From Salvia splendens (Eukaryota > Streptophyta > Magnoliopsida > Lamiales > Lamiaceae): a DNA stretch of 64,000 nt. The stretch spans positions 20,205,514 through 20,269,513 of the forward strand of contig NC_056050.1 of the NCBI RefSeq assembly GCF_004379255.2, written 5' to 3'. Both the position numbers and the translations under genes were made by a program. The notes under the pieces are model-generated. The model searched no databases. It saw only the letters and a list, made by a program, of their open reading frames with translations, and was not told the DNA's origin. Shown here piece by piece: positions 28,663 to 40,280 of the stretch. Numbering within the stretch: position 1 is the first letter of the stretch; the number at the start of each line of letters is the position of its first letter.

Positions 28663-30741
28663 TGCTTGATGGTGCCGAACTGATTGCTCGGCACTTTTAA
28701 GCGCAATCTGCAGACATTCTTTTGCTCTCTTTTGATCACCTCGGATGACCGCTATCCCACCTTTAGTGGGGATCTTGATGGTGAGGTGATAAGTAGAGCA
28801 AACGGCCCGAACTGTGTTGAGCCAGTCTCTCCCCAGGATGATGTTGTACGGGGACCGAGCTTTTACCACAAAGAACTCGATCATCGTATTGGAGCTTGTA
28901 GGCGCTTTTCCCACCGTGATCGGAAGGCTGATAATACCTTCAGGGCGGGTGTCCTCCTGGGCGAAACTTTTCAGAGGAAGTGGAGCCGGACTGAGCCGAG
29001 CTGGATCCACTTCCATTTTATCAAAACATTCTTTAAAAAGAACGCTGACTGACGCTCCTGTATCCACAAATACTCGGTGGATCAGTTTGTTTGCCACTCC
29101 GGCTTGAATGACAATAGCGTCTTGGTGAGGAGAGATGGCTGGGACGGGATCGGCATCTGAAAATGTAATCACTTCGTCTTTCTTCAGCCTTTTATGTGTC
29201 GGCTCCTCTTGATTGGAACCTCTGCGTTCTGCTTTTAGGGACGACTTAGTCTTCCCGGCAGGGAGAGCATCAATAGTCTGGATTACTCCATCATATTGCG
29301 GCTCGTCGTCGTCTTCGGGATCTTCATGCCTTTTCGGATCCTGAGGATTGCAGTTCGCACCTCTCTGCTTTTTGTTCTTTTTCGGCTGCTTGCTTTGGTA
29401 TTTTTTCAACGTTCCTGTTTTCACAAGAACATCAATACCTGCAGCCAAATTTCGGCACTCCTCGGTATCATGACCGTGGGCTTGATGGAAGGAGCAATAT
29501 TGATCCTGAGGTCGCCGCGCGGCTGATTTCGTCATCCGCTTTGGTTTTTCGAACATATCGGAATGTAGTTCGAAAATTTCCGTTCTTGACTTGTTTAATG
29601 GTACGAACTGAGCGGGCGGCTTCTCAGGATTGAGCCGTGGCCCCAATCTGCCTTGTACCGGTGCCCTTTGAATTCTTTCAAAAGGAGTTCGGCGAGGAAG
29701 CACCTGGCCGCTTTGATCGGGCTTCTTTTTCTCTTCTTGGGATGAGCTGTCTAAAGACCGTTTTCGACGGTCTGCCTCATCCGCACGGGAAAACTGGTCC
29801 GCAATGTCCCACATTTCTTGAGCTGTTTGCGGGCCGCACTCCACGAGCTTTCTGTAGAGAGCTCCGGGCAGGATTCCATTTTGGAATGCCGAAATGACAA
29901 GTAGATCATTGAGATTATCTACTTGTAGGCATTCCTTATGGAATCTCGTCAGGAAGTCGCTGATCTTTTCGTCGCGACCTTGACGTATAGAAAGCAGCTG
30001 AGCCGAGGTAATTCGGGCTTCCGCTTTCTGAAAGAACCTCCTATGGAAAGCATCCATTAGATCTCGGTAGGATCGAATGCTGTCTTGAGGAAGGCTGTCG
30101 AACCACCTTCTGGCGTTCCCGATGAGCAGCTCGGGGAACAGCTTGCACATATGGACCTCATTGAGACCCTGGTTCGCCATATTATATTGATAGCATCCCA
30201 AGAAGTCATGAGGATCCACTAGCCCGTCATAAGTCATTGACGGTGTCCGGTAGTTCCGCGGCAAAGGAGTTCGGATGATATCGTCCGAGAACGGAGTCTT
30301 TAATGCTCCGTACATGGCGAACCCGACATCTCTTCGGTACGGAGGAGAAGGAGTTCTCCTGTGATTCCGGTGCCGAGGAGAAACAGGAACATGTCGGGGT
30401 TGAGGATTCTTCTTCCTGGAGGACACGGCACTACTGCGGTAGTGACTTTCATGTCTGGATGAGGAAGGAGAATCTACCGTTTTCGTCTTCGGCTGTTGGC
30501 TCTTTTGCAGGAAGGCTAAGAACTCCTCCTGCTTCTCAGCCAAGAACAGCTTGACAGCCTCATTCAAATCAGGCTGCTGGGAAGACTCGGTGTGTGGACC
30601 TTTTGAGCGGCTTGTTCCTTCACCGTGAGAACTGGAGACATACTTCTCACGAGGCTGCTTTCCAGGCCTATGGGCTGCTGGATTAGCTTCCTCATGGTCA
30701 TCACGGACGGAGGCACGGGAGTTATGTGATCTGGCATGCAT
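28660..30741 (-). CDS. Tat-lineage gag-protease of element 2
   Basis: This 693-aa frame contains a basic Ser/Arg-rich N terminus, the gag core (LLIGNARRWFDSLPQ, RQGRDEKISDFLTRFHKE), the CSFHQAHGHDTEEC zinc-binding cluster, and the protease motif VFVDTGAS. It is closely related to the 16003-18087 product. The N-terminal about 130 residues are the most diverged part. The start ATG at 30739-30741 follows a T run of 16 bases on the plus strand (A-rich leader of the mRNA). Confidence 0.93.
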   Translation of the reverse strand: MHARSHNSRASVRDDHEEANPAAHRPGKQPREKYVSSSHGEGTSRSKGPHTESSQQPDLNEAVKLFLAEKQEEFLAFLQKSQQPKTKTVDSPSSSRHESHYRSSAVSSRKKNPQPRHVPVSPRHRNHRRTPSPPYRRDVGFAMYGALKTPFSDDIIRTPLPRNYRTPSMTYDGLVDPHDFLGCYQYNMANQGLNEVHMCKLFPELLIGNARRWFDSLPQDSIRSYRDLMDAFHRRFFQKAEARITSAQLLSIRQGRDEKISDFLTRFHKECLQVDNLNDLLVISAFQNGILPGALYRKLVECGPQTAQEMWDIADQFSRADEADRRKRSLDSSSQEEKKKPDQSGQVLPRRTPFERIQRAPVQGRLGPRLNPEKPPAQFVPLNKSRTEIFELHSDMFEKPKRMTKSAARRPQDQYCSFHQAHGHDTEECRNLAAGIDVLVKTGTLKKYQSKQPKKNKKQRGANCNPQDPKRHEDPEDDDEPQYDGVIQTIDALPAGKTKSSLKAERRGSNQEEPTHKRLKKDEVITFSDADPVPAISPHQDAIVIQAGVANKLIHRVFVDTGASVSVLFKECFDKMEVDPARLSPAPLPLKSFAQEDTRPEGIISLPITVGKAPTSSNTMIEFFVVKARSPYNIILGRDWLNTVRAVCSTYHLTIKIPTKGGIAVIRGDQKRAKECLQIALKSAEQSVRHHQA

Positions 30742-30826
30742 TTTTTTTTTTTTTTTGTGGTGGAAAAAGGGTCAAAAATTCGCTTTATCACAGATTTGGT
30801 TCTCTGTTTCCCACAGACGGCGCCAG

Positions 30827-31509
30827 TGATGAAGCCGCGAATTTCTGATGTTTGTAAATGCTGGTAGAGAATAAAGATCACGACACAATGAATTTACGTG
30901 GTTCGATTTACTGAAGTAAATCTACGTCCACGGGAAGAAAAGAGGGCAGAGTTGTATTGCTTGATCTGGGATTACAGCTTACAATACACACTTGCTATAT
31001 AATCTATTCTGTCTCTAGAGAACGAAAGAGTGAGAGCGTCCTCCTCTGTCAGATCTAAGTTCTATTTATATATTGAACTGAGATTGTGGCTTGCATCACC
31101 ACCCTAAGTCGTGGAGGTCATGGAGGTCATGAGATCCTGCATGGCCACTAACTAGGCAGTGGCTTACATCATCAGTAATTATGTCGTGGATGTCGTGGAG
31201 GTCATGAGATCCTGCGTGGCCACTAACTAGGCAGTGGCTTACATCATCAGTAATTATGTCGTCGATGTCGTGGAGGTCATGCATGAGTCCGCTATCTCCC
31301 AGTTCGGTCGAATACTGAGACCGAACTGCTGAATTATTGCCGAGCAGCTTTTGCCGATCTGAGAGTAGAGTTTGATTGGTTGGCTTTTACCGAGCTGTAG
31401 GCTGGGGCCGAACTCTTTGGTTGTGCCGAACTGAACTCTTTAGTCATGCCGGACTGATACTCTTTCTTGGGCTTTAGGCTGATGGGCTTGTTTAGTACGT
31501 ACTCCATCA
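30827..31509 (-). repeat. Element 2 LTR (5' LTR in element orientation)
   Basis: This is the second copy of the 683-bp LTR, with TATAAATA at 31063-31070 (minus strand). The primer binding site, TGGCGCCGTCTGTGGGAA on the minus strand, lies one base inside at about 30808-30825. Confidence 0.92.
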
Positions 31510-31514
31510 TACGT

Positions 31515-32175
31515 ATACGATTTATTTGTGGTGATAGACTTTATCTTTATGAAAAAGAGATGAAAATAATATTAATTAATATTGATAGTAATAAAAATAA
31601 AGTGAGTGTTAATGGAGGCGCGATGAACAAATCGCATATCGACGAGCATTGAGTGGTATAGCACCACGCGTAGATCTTGGCAGCTTCAAGTATATATGCT
31701 TTTCATTTATTTATTATTAAGAATCAGTATTTTAAATAATATTTATTCGTCAAAGAATATGTTCCAAATCATCTATACAAAAGTGTGGTATCCCCCCACC
31801 CATAAAATACCCCATGGGGGAACCCATAACATGATGTAATTAAAATATGACCAATAAAATTATTAAAATATGCCCATTTGCTTGATTATGGAAAGTCGTT
31901 GTTTGGATGTAAACTATAGCTAAATTCAAGAATATGTGATTTGATTTATCTAAATTCTTATTTTTTGTTTGTGCTCGATATGGAGTGATATTTTGCATTT
32001 TAATTATGTCTAAAGGCATGTAAAATCACGAAATTTGTATAGTTAATTAGACCTCAAATGCTATAAAATTAACCTTTTATTTTTAAATACTTATCAGAAT
32101 AGAAGGCTTCTTGTAGTATCGTCTATATTAATTAACCAAATATCGTGCCCGATAATGTATAACAATTTTGTGTGT
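31515..32175. other. AT-rich intergenic spacer
   Basis: No coding frame, repeat boundary or RNA gene was recognised between element 2 and the mini LTR element. Confidence 0.4.
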
Positions 32176-32180
32176 GTTAG

Positions 32181-32945
32181 TGATACGAGCATTATTAGTT
32201 AGATAAATTAATATCTTTTCCATAACTTTATTTTCTTGTTCGTTAAGTTAGTTATTAGAATTATAAATAAGAGTTATTGTAATCATTTGAGAAATCAATC
32301 AAGAATATCAATATTATCGTTTACTCTCTTCTCCAAAGTGAGAACCGTCGTGCTCGACGGGCGAGTCGGAAACTCACCCGCGACAGACATTTATCAATCG
32401 CCGATCTACGGACGCCGATCAGCCCGATAGGAGGTTTATCCTATCAAATTGGTGCTTTCATCACGATCTCACCCTTCAAAACACCGATCGAATCACAGCT
32501 ACGTCGCTGCCCGACAGGAATCCACCGCGCACAACAACAAGTTATGCATTCCCACCATCTCGAACCAAAGTTGCGCCGCTGCCCGATGGAAGACGTTCCG
32601 CGCACAACACCAGATTTGGTTGCCGAGTTCCCACCTTGAGGACAAGGTGGATTTCAACCGTGAGGGAGTTGATACGAGCATTATTAGTTAGATAAATTAG
32701 GATTTGCATATCTTTTCCATATCTTTATTTTCTTGTTCATTAGGTTAGTTATTAGCATTATAAATAGGAGTTATTGTAATCACTTGAGAAATCAATCAAG
32801 AATATCAATATTATCGTTCATTCTCTTCTCCAAAGTGAGAAAACCGTCGTGCTCGAAGGGCGAGTCGGGCACTCGCCCGCGACAGACATTTATCAATCGC
32901 CGATCTACGGACGCCGATCAGTCCGATAGGAGGTTTATCCTATCA
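32181..32945 (+). mobile_element. TRIM-like small LTR element
   Basis: Direct terminal repeats 32181-32446 and 32670-32945 start TGATACGAGC and end CCTATCA. A perfect 5-bp target duplication GTTAG flanks the element (32176-32180 and 32946-32950). The interior is only about 220 bp, with a GGTGCTTTCATC primer-site-like start and a purine-rich end GTGAGGGAGT. It has no coding capacity. One LTR has a 10-bp length difference (near 32699). LTR ends, the GCTGCCCGA motif and the interior start resemble the gag-only element at 46997-49711, so the two are probably related and the small one mobilised in trans. Confidence 0.88.
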
Positions 32946-33050
32946 GTTAGCCTAGGTAGAACGGTTGATGCCCAGACTAAAGGTCATGAGTTCGAGTCCC
33001 ACTATGACGCGACCTTTAAAATTTATGTTTATTTTCCTATAATTAAAATT
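32946..33050 (+). mobile_element. tRNA-derived SINE fragment
   Basis: A pol III A box (TAGCCTAGGTAG, 32948-32959) and B box (GAGTTCGAGTCCC, 32988-33000) are spaced as in tRNA-derived SINEs. The TRIM-like element inserted at its 5' edge. The 3' end is undefined. Confidence 0.55.
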
Positions 33051-33716
33051 ATTGTATTACAATCAATTATTGAATTAAGATCGCTAGCTACATTAGATAA
33101 GAGAGATGGGGTAGGTGGGTAGGGTTTGATTAGCCAATAATCCATGTAAATAAAGAAGTTGATTAGTACACACGTATTATTAACTTAATGAATTGTTGTA
33201 CTTTAAAATAGTTTGGTGATGCAATGATAGCAATACAGCATGTGGATGGTTAGTGCATTAATCCTATCGCTTTCCGTTTTTGGAATGGATTTGTTTGAGA
33301 TGCATACAACTTGCCTTCCTAGTTCTTCTTGTTAATTCTTGCTTGATTTTAAATTATATCGCATCATGATATTCTTGATCAATTGTCACATTATCTTGGG
33401 ATTTCTATCATGATTTAGTTGATAAGCTCCACACTTTATTGACATGAACTTACATAAAACGATACTGTGTAAAAATTGATTCCTCGCATGTGTTTGTACT
33501 GTCTTTGTGGATCATCTATCACATTCGTAATTGGGTGATTTTTCAAGAGTTTGTATCCAATCAAGAATGGTAGAAGAAACGATTAATTTAACGTCTTCGT
33601 ACGTGGATTAGAAGCCAATCCCCATCCTTTCCTCTATTCACAACACAATTGAGAAACTACTTGAGTGGCATCATACAATGAAACTATTGCATCATGTGAC
33701 CTTAGGTGTGTTTACT
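33051..33716. other. Intergenic spacer
   Basis: No gene or repeat boundary was recognised. Confidence 0.35.
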
Positions 33717-33721
33717 TGATC

Positions 33722-34175
33722 TATTACGGACTCAATATCTCACATCAACAGCAAAAGCAATCAGTTATATGGGGTTTATAGACTAAATGAACTCTCTCTT
33801 TTCAACAGACTAGTCTTTTGGGTTAAGTTATCCTGTTAGATCTGTAAAATTGATGCTTTTATTGAGAGCCCCAACAACTCAGAGTGGTAGCCAGGTAAAG
33901 AACTAGCCGTGACCACCGAGTACGTTTGAGGTCAAATCGGAGTGGTGGCCAGGCAAAGAACTCACCGTGACCGACAAGAACTCGGAGTGGTGGCCTGCAA
34001 AGAAACAGTCGTGATCAACGAGGACGTTGGCCCTTAAGGGGGGGGGGGGGATTGTTACAGACTCAATGTCCCACATCGGCTGTAAGAGCTACTGATGTGG
34101 AGTTTATAGACTAAATGAACTATATCTCTTAATATATTAGTCTTTTGAGTGAGCTCTCATATTTAGTTTGTAACA
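33722..34175 (+). mobile_element. Second TRIM-like element, degenerate
   Basis: Two direct repeats of about 125 bp (33722-33849 and 34053-34175) share GACTCAATATCTCACATC/GACTCAATGTCCCACATC, TTTATAGACTAAATGAACT and TAGTCTTTTG. Before the second repeat is a clear polypurine tract (AAGG then a G run, 34035-34050). Possible 5-bp duplications TGATC and CGATC flank it. The interior has three imperfect 50-bp units with CGGAGTGGTGGCC. No ORF is present. Confidence 0.65.
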
Positions 34176-35620
34176 CGATCCCTCGTCAATTGCCTCATTG
34201 AAAGGAGTCTTTGGCTTGGTTGGGTTGTTTGTTTCGTGTCTATTTATGACGACAAGGTTATGAGATTGTTTATCTTTTACTGGTGATGTTTGTCTTCATT
34301 TTCATGTCATCGTAGTTGAATAAGTGTTTGTGTTGTTTATTGTTGTTTCAAAGTGTAATTTGTTTTTGTGAGATTTTTGGCTTGCATTCTCCATTTTATG
34401 AGTTTTTATTTGAATTGAGAAAACTAACTCTTTTGATCTTGATCTACAATGGTATTATAAGTTCTTAGGAGTACATTTTATATATTCTTGTAACATTGAA
34501 ATTATGTAGGTACAACATTAAGAAAACACAGCTTCAAGGTAAACAATTGTTGAATTTTACACGATTAGAACTCCAAATGAATCCTGCGGGATGAACTATA
34601 TATGATGTTGGAATATCAAACAAATAAATAAAATAAAATAAAATAAAGAAAATAAAAAAGATGATTGGTGGGATCCAAATAATGGTATTATTGATAGGAA
34701 TCTTTGTATAGATAATGGAAATAATACTCCATTTTGATTGGTCACATGCAAATTACAGCTTCATTCTTCAGCTTTCAACTTTCGGCGATGGCATCACCTC
34801 CACGTGGCAGCATCACACGCTCTTTTTCTTGGTGGCCGCACCCCATCCATTAGATCACTCTTTATTTTAATCTAGCATTTCAAATATTATTTATCTCTAA
34901 ATACAATCTTTTAATAATTTCTTAATTTTTTTTAATATAATACACAAATTTTGAAAATTTTAATAAGAATAATCAAAACTGATTCGACAAATTATAACAA
35001 TCAAAACTACATTATTTTAATTTTATTAACTAAAACAAATTAAAGAATAAAATTGTATATCACCTCTCTCCCCCTCTCTCTTGTTGCGTTGCCTATCGAA
35101 TTTGATCTTATTTACAACTCCAAACTTATTCTTCTTCTTCTTTCATATTTTTGCTGATATTTTTGTGGGATGCTTATGGAAAGAGCCGAAGGCAATTAAG
35201 GATATGATCGGCTTACACTTAGATGGGGGATTTACAATTGGAAAATCTAATTAAATCAACTAATGAAATGTTGAGGCATGTATACAATCCCTATTTTAAT
35301 CATTTTTTTGCTTGGGCACTGAATACTTAAGTTCTAAACTTTAATTAAGTAAATGCTTTTATATTTACAAAGTCATGATTTCATATTCATGGCATACCAA
35401 TCAAAAGATGTGACTCAAAAGGTTTTTTCAATATAAAAGAATTTGAATTCTCCGAATATGATATGGGCCTAAATATCGGGCTTCATGAGAATTAGGCCAC
35501 TCGTCATAATAAGTTGGTAGAAGCTTTACTAAACCCGATTTCTCATAGTCGAATAATTATACTACAGCTATTAAAAATAATATATATACTAATTTAACTT
35601 CAAAACTATATTTATATATT
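34176..35620. other. AT-rich intergenic region
   Basis: No gene was recognised. An (AAAAT)n microsatellite lies at about 34624-34655. Confidence 0.4.
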
Positions 35621-35621
35621 A

Positions 35622-35845
35622 CTCTCTCCGTCCTTGAAAAGTATAAACTATTTCTTTTTAGTCCGTCCCTGAAAAATATAAAATTTCTAATTTTGCAAAT
35701 CTAACTACATTATAACAAGGTGGATATCACTCTACACTAACACTACTTCCACTAATACTATACTTACTCTCTCTCTCTTACTTTATCAATTATGCATTAA
35801 AATCCGTGTTTGACAAAATGTTAATGCTTTTCAAGGATGGAGGAA
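35622..35845. mobile_element. Stowaway-like MITE
   Basis: The left end CTCTCTCCGTCCTTGAAAAG matches the inverse of the right end CTTTTCAAGGATGGAGGA, and TA dinucleotides flank it. No coding capacity. Confidence 0.7.
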
Positions 35846-36072
35846 TATTGTTTTTTTTTTCCTTTCACTTTGTTCCTCATTTTGATATTTTCTTCTTTTC
35901 TCAAACTATTTTTTTGCAGCAAATTTGCTTCGATTATCTCTCAAATTTCATCTCTTACTAGTCCTTTAATTTTTGACAATTGGTCTTCATCTACATCAAT
36001 TTAGTAAGGGTTTAAAAATGATTTCGGACAATTTCAACAAAAATAACAATATAAATAATAAATAAAAATATA

Positions 36073-36576
36073 CTCCCTTTGTCCGTGAATAGAAGTCTCA
36101 TTCTTATCCGGCACGAGTTTTAAGAAATATTACGAAAAGTGGGGTGTAAGAAAGTTAGTTGAATATGGGTCCCACTTGTATATACTCCCTCCGTCTCATA
36201 AAAATATGTGCACTTTCCATTTTCGTCTGTCCCACAAAAATATGTGCATTCTATTTTTGAAAAGTTATATCAATTTAATAATGTAAGTCCCATTATCTAC
36301 TAATACTACTTTAACTACCATCCTCATCCTCTCTCTTACTTTACCATACCTTTCCACTCCTCTCTCTTACTTACCATTTTTATCTTAATTTTCGTCCATA
36401 TCCATTGCCCATATTTTTATGGGGCGGAGGGAGTATTAGTTTTAAATGATGTGTGAGTGGAGTGAGTTAGTAGAATGTGTGATTTCTTTACCATTTAAAG
36501 TAATTATGAACCAGGACTCTTATTTGTGGACGGATCAAAATAGAAAAATGAGACTCCTATTCACGAATAGAGGGAG
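36073..36576. mobile_element. Stowaway MITE interrupted by another Stowaway
   Basis: Outer ends CTCCCTTTGTCCGTGAATAG and CTATTCACGAATAGAGGGAG are inverted repeats with TA duplications (36071-36072 and 36577-36578). A second MITE is nested at 36185-36433. Without the insert, the outer element is about 253 bp. Confidence 0.8.
36185..36433. mobile_element. Nested Stowaway MITE
   Basis: Ends CTCCCTCCGTCTCATAAAAA and TTTTTATGGGGCGGAGGGAG are inverted repeats with TA duplications (36183-36184 and 36434-36435). It lies wholly inside the older element. Confidence 0.85.
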
Positions 36577-36578
36577 TA

Positions 36579-37039
36579 TATGACATGGGTTTAAGCCTCT
36601 ACATAACCCAATGGATGTATCGATCATTGATAGAGAAAAATTGCTTACCAATTAAGTCGTATTTCATCGTCTCAATATTTGATCCACAAAGATTTGAACA
36701 TTTTTTTGATAAAATAAAGCATAAATTACTTTTGTGAAGAAAAAATGTAAAAAAAATAAAATTCAACATTTCCTTACTTAAAGTTGGAATAACAAAAAAG
36801 AGATAAGTAAAAGTCTCACGAAATGATTGATGGATCTCGAGTGGGCCTTTCCGAACCCGTATTACACGAATGGGCGCATCATCGGCCCAACTTATTACGA
36901 TAACGAAATTCACAATAAATTCTAAGAAAACGACGTCGTTAACCAATCAATCCGCCAGGGGCAGATACGTAAATGCGTTGAACACGACAACGTGGATCGC
37001 AGTAGGCTCAATCCAAAACCCCTAGAAAAGGAAAACCGC
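36579..37039 (+). promoter_or_regulatory. Promoter region of eIF4A
   Basis: This is the space between the nested MITE and the probable leader exon. A telo-box-like AAAACCCCTAG lies at about 37014-37024, an element found in promoters of plant translation genes, and a CT-rich leader (TCTCTCTCTCTTCAAC) follows. No clear TATA box was seen. Confidence 0.45.
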
Positions 37040-40000
37040 ACTTTCTCGTTTCGTATTCTCTCTCTCTTCAACTTCTCACTCTTCCTGAACTCCACGGCGT
37101 AGATCCGAGGAGTTTTGGGATAACGTTGGCGCTTCAAACAAAGGCCCTAAAGCTCTCACTTTCTTTTCTCTCAGATCCTCGTTTGTGATATCAGGTAGCT
37201 TACTCGAGCAGATGTTAGCATCTATACAATTTTTTACGTGATTTCTTACTTCTGTGTTTTTACTTAGTCATGTCTTAGTGGTGGGTGGATGATCTTGTTG
37301 AATTGAGCGCTTCATTTGTTGTAGGTTTAGTTGTGAGAGCGCTTTGTTTATTCTGTGTGGTTTTAGTTTGCTAAACCTCTGTAGTTTTTGAAATTGAAGT
37401 TTTTGATGCTGTAGTTGCTGATTATGAGGGGTATTTGTTTTCCTTTTTCATGTCTATATAATATAATTATGTTGGGGATTGAAAACGTTATGCTATGTTT
37501 TTCTTTTTATTTCCTTTTTCTTGTTTTATCTGTTTAGCCGGTAGCTTCACCGTGTATTTATTGTACTCCCTCCGTCCCCTAATAGGAGTCGTTGTTTGAC
37601 CGGGCACGAGTTTTAAAAAATGTAAAGAAAAGTTGGTTGAAAAAGTTAGTGGAACGGGGGATCCACTTTTTTATATTGATTTTATAATAAAATGTGAGTG
37701 GAGTGAGTTAGTGAAATGTGGGACCAACTACCATTTATGGTAAAAATGAAGACTGACTCTTAATGGGGGACGGCCCAAAAAGGAAATTAGCGACTCTTAT
37801 TCGGGGACGGAGGGAGTATTTGCTAGGAATTAGGTATTAAAATGTCACTGCTTATTACCTTTGTGTATGGAATTTGGTAACTTTGCGAAGGGAACGTCTG
37901 CTCTTCATTAGTCTATTAGAGTAACTGTTTTGCTAAAGGAGCATGATTGATGGATACCAATTTTTATGTTGCAATTTTATTCCGGTGCTACTTGATATAA
38001 ATTATAATTGAACTGATAGCTTCATTTAATACTTCCGTTATGTGTTATTCTACTGTCTAACTGCTCCTCATATGATATAATGTGGTGTTTTCATTTTTAC
38101 GTTACTGCAAGACTTTTCAATTTTGTGGTAAAACATAACTTATCATTTGTTGATATTTCTTCCAGTTTTTGCAATCATGGCTGGAATGGCTCCTGAAGGC
38201 TCTCAATTTGATGCTCGTCACTTTGATGCTAAGATGACTGAGCTGTGAGATCTTAGCTTCTTTTGTTGTTTTATTTTGAATCGGATAGTGAAAGTGAGCT
38301 GTATAATACTGCATTTTTTGTGACCGTCTTAGTCTATGATGCAGACTCGGAACTGATGGTGGTGAAGAATTTTTCACTAGTTATGATGAGGTTTACGATA
38401 GCTTTGATGCTATGGGCTTGCAGGAGAATCTACTTAGGGGCATCTATGCCTACGGTATTGAAAACAATTTTGAATTATCGATATATTGTACTTTATTCTC
38501 ATTAATTTACATTGAAGTTTCATTTAGGGGGCTTTAGTTGTATTTATGTGCATTAATGGGCTTTTGACTGGGCTGGTAGGAAGTTATAAATCTGTGTAGT
38601 AAGATGGGTGTGTGCTATTAATTACTACCTCCGTCTTACTGAAGATGCCCACAATCTTGAGTGGCAAGGAGTTTTAGGAAAAGTTATTTTGTGTAATATA
38701 GGAAAGTGAGGAAAGGTAGTTGATTGTTTTAATGAGGAGAGATGAGATATGAATTTGTTTCCAGATATGGAAAGTGGACATCTTAAATGGGACAAACTAA
38801 CAAGGAAATGTGGACATCTTGAGTGGGGATGGAGGTAGTACTTTTTTTCTATCCTTGAGAATTTTCTTTGAAAGTGTAAGGAGTTTCCCTTTTTGTTAGG
38901 TTTTGAGAAGCCCTCTGCGATCCAGCAAAGAGGGATTGTTCCTTTCTGCAAGGGGCTGGATGTGATTCAGCAAGCTCAATCTGGGACTGGAAAAACTGCA
39001 ACCTTCTGCTCTGGGATTCTGCAGCAGCTGGACTACAATGTGGTTGAATGCCAGGCTTTAGTTCTGGCACCCACTCGTGAGCTTGCTCAGCAAATCGAGA
39101 AGGTCATGAGAGCACTCGGTGATTACCTTGGTGTTAAGGTTCATGCTTGTGTCGGAGGTACCAGTGTTCGTGAAGATCAGCGTATTCTCTCTAGTGGAGT
39201 TCATGTTGTTGTCGGCACTCCTGGTCGTGTTTTTGACATGCTGAGAAGGCAGTCACTGCGCCCTGATTACATTAAGATGTTTGTTTTGGATGAAGCTGAT
39301 GAAATGCTTTCCCGGGGTTTCAAGGACCAGGTTTACTTTGTATTTGTATCTGTATTTGTGTGCGTGAAAGGTGAACCTAACTTGGTCGGGTGGATTAGGA
39401 TACCAAGTAGAGATATTTGCAGTAGAACAAAATTGCGTAAAATATAGCTTTTCTTTGTATTTGACTGTCAATAAATGATGCTGTCAATTTGCACAGGCTG
39501 CTTTCTTTGTGAATTTTGCTTATTCGCTCCATACACCTTATCTATCATATTTTATTTTTTCCTGCATTTGACTTCACGATGAGTGTATCTGAGCTCTATT
39601 TAGTTCATTGTTTTGTTTCTAAAAAGTGGACTGTGTTCATCCAGATATATGATATCTTCCAGTTGCTGCCACCTAAGATTCAAGTTGGTGTGTTCTCTGC
39701 AACCATGCCCCCAGAGGCCCTGGAAATCACAAGGAAGTTTATGAACAAGCCTGTCCGCATTCTTGTGAAACGTGACGAGCTAACACTCGAGGGTATCAAG
39801 CAGTTTTATGTCAATGTTGACAAGGAAGAGTGGAAACTTGAAACCCTGTGTGATCTGTATGAGACATTGGCTATCACCCAGAGCGTCATCTTCGTTAATA
39901 CTAGGCGTAAGGTTGACTGGCTCACTGACAAAATGCGCAGCCGTGACCATACAGTCTCTGCCACCCACGGTGACATGGACCAGAACACTAGAGATATCAT

Positions 40001-40280
40001 CATGAGAGAATTCAGATCTGGTTCTTCCCGAGTCCTCATCACCACTGATCTGCTGGCCCGTGGTATTGATGTCCAGCAAGTCTCCCTTGTCATCAACTAT
40101 GATTTACCGACTCAACCTGAGAACTACCTGCATCGTATTGGACGAAGTGGGCGATTTGGAAGGAAGGGTGTGGCCATAAACTTTGTTACCAAAGATGACG
40201 AACGCATGCTTTTTGACATCCAGAAGTTCTACAATGTTGTAGTTGAGGAGCTGCCGGCGAATGTTGCCGACCTCCTGTAA
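37040..40280 (+). CDS. eIF4A: Eukaryotic initiation factor 4A (DEAD-box RNA helicase)
   Basis: eIF4A unwinds mRNA 5' leaders during translation initiation as part of eIF4F. The coding exons are 38177-38244, 38345-38454, 38900-39330 and 39645-40280; they join in frame to 414 aa, the usual eIF4A length. All helicase motifs are visible: AQSGTGKT (motif I), APTRELA, TPGR, DEAD, SAT, and [11 protein letters not shown] at the end. The N terminus [20 protein letters not shown] is typical of plant eIF4A. A 5' UTR exon probably covers about 37040-37192, ending at TGATATCAG before GTAGCT, followed by a leader intron of about 970 bp, the common plant arrangement. MITEs sit in the leader intron and in the third intron (between coding exons 2 and 3) without touching splice sites. 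No defect was seen. Confidence 0.95.
37566..37816. mobile_element. Stowaway MITE in the eIF4A leader intron
   Basis: Ends CTCCCTCCGTCCCCTAATAG and TATTCGGGGACGGAGGGAG are inverted repeats with TA duplications (37564-37565 and 37817-37818). Confidence 0.88.
38625..38838. mobile_element. Stowaway-like MITE in an eIF4A intron
   Basis: Ends CTACCTCCGTCTTACTGAAG and CTTGAGTGGGGATGGAGGTAG are imperfect inverted repeats with TA duplications (38623-38624 and 38839-38840). It ends about 60 bp before the acceptor of the next exon (38900). Confidence 0.75.

Larger units (their letters stand above)
24039..31509 (-). mobile_element. Tat-lineage Ty3/Gypsy LTR retrotransposon without antisense genes (element 2)
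   Basis: The element is 7471 bp long, with 683-bp LTRs (24039-24721 and 30827-31509) and a perfect target duplication TACGT (24034-24038 and 31510-31514). I see one LTR difference (near 24475/31263), so the insertion is very recent. The LTRs begin TGATG and end CATCA, and the coding part is closely related to element 1, but the LTR centre differs and includes a duplicated segment. The block corresponding to 8660-11905 of element 1, with both plus-strand genes, is missing; the junction is near 24797. gag-protease and pol are both open. Confidence 0.95.

Noticed and set aside
36599..37137. Minus-strand ORFs upstream of eIF4A
   Set aside because: AT-rich, no recognisable domain, and they overlap the eIF4A promoter and leader.
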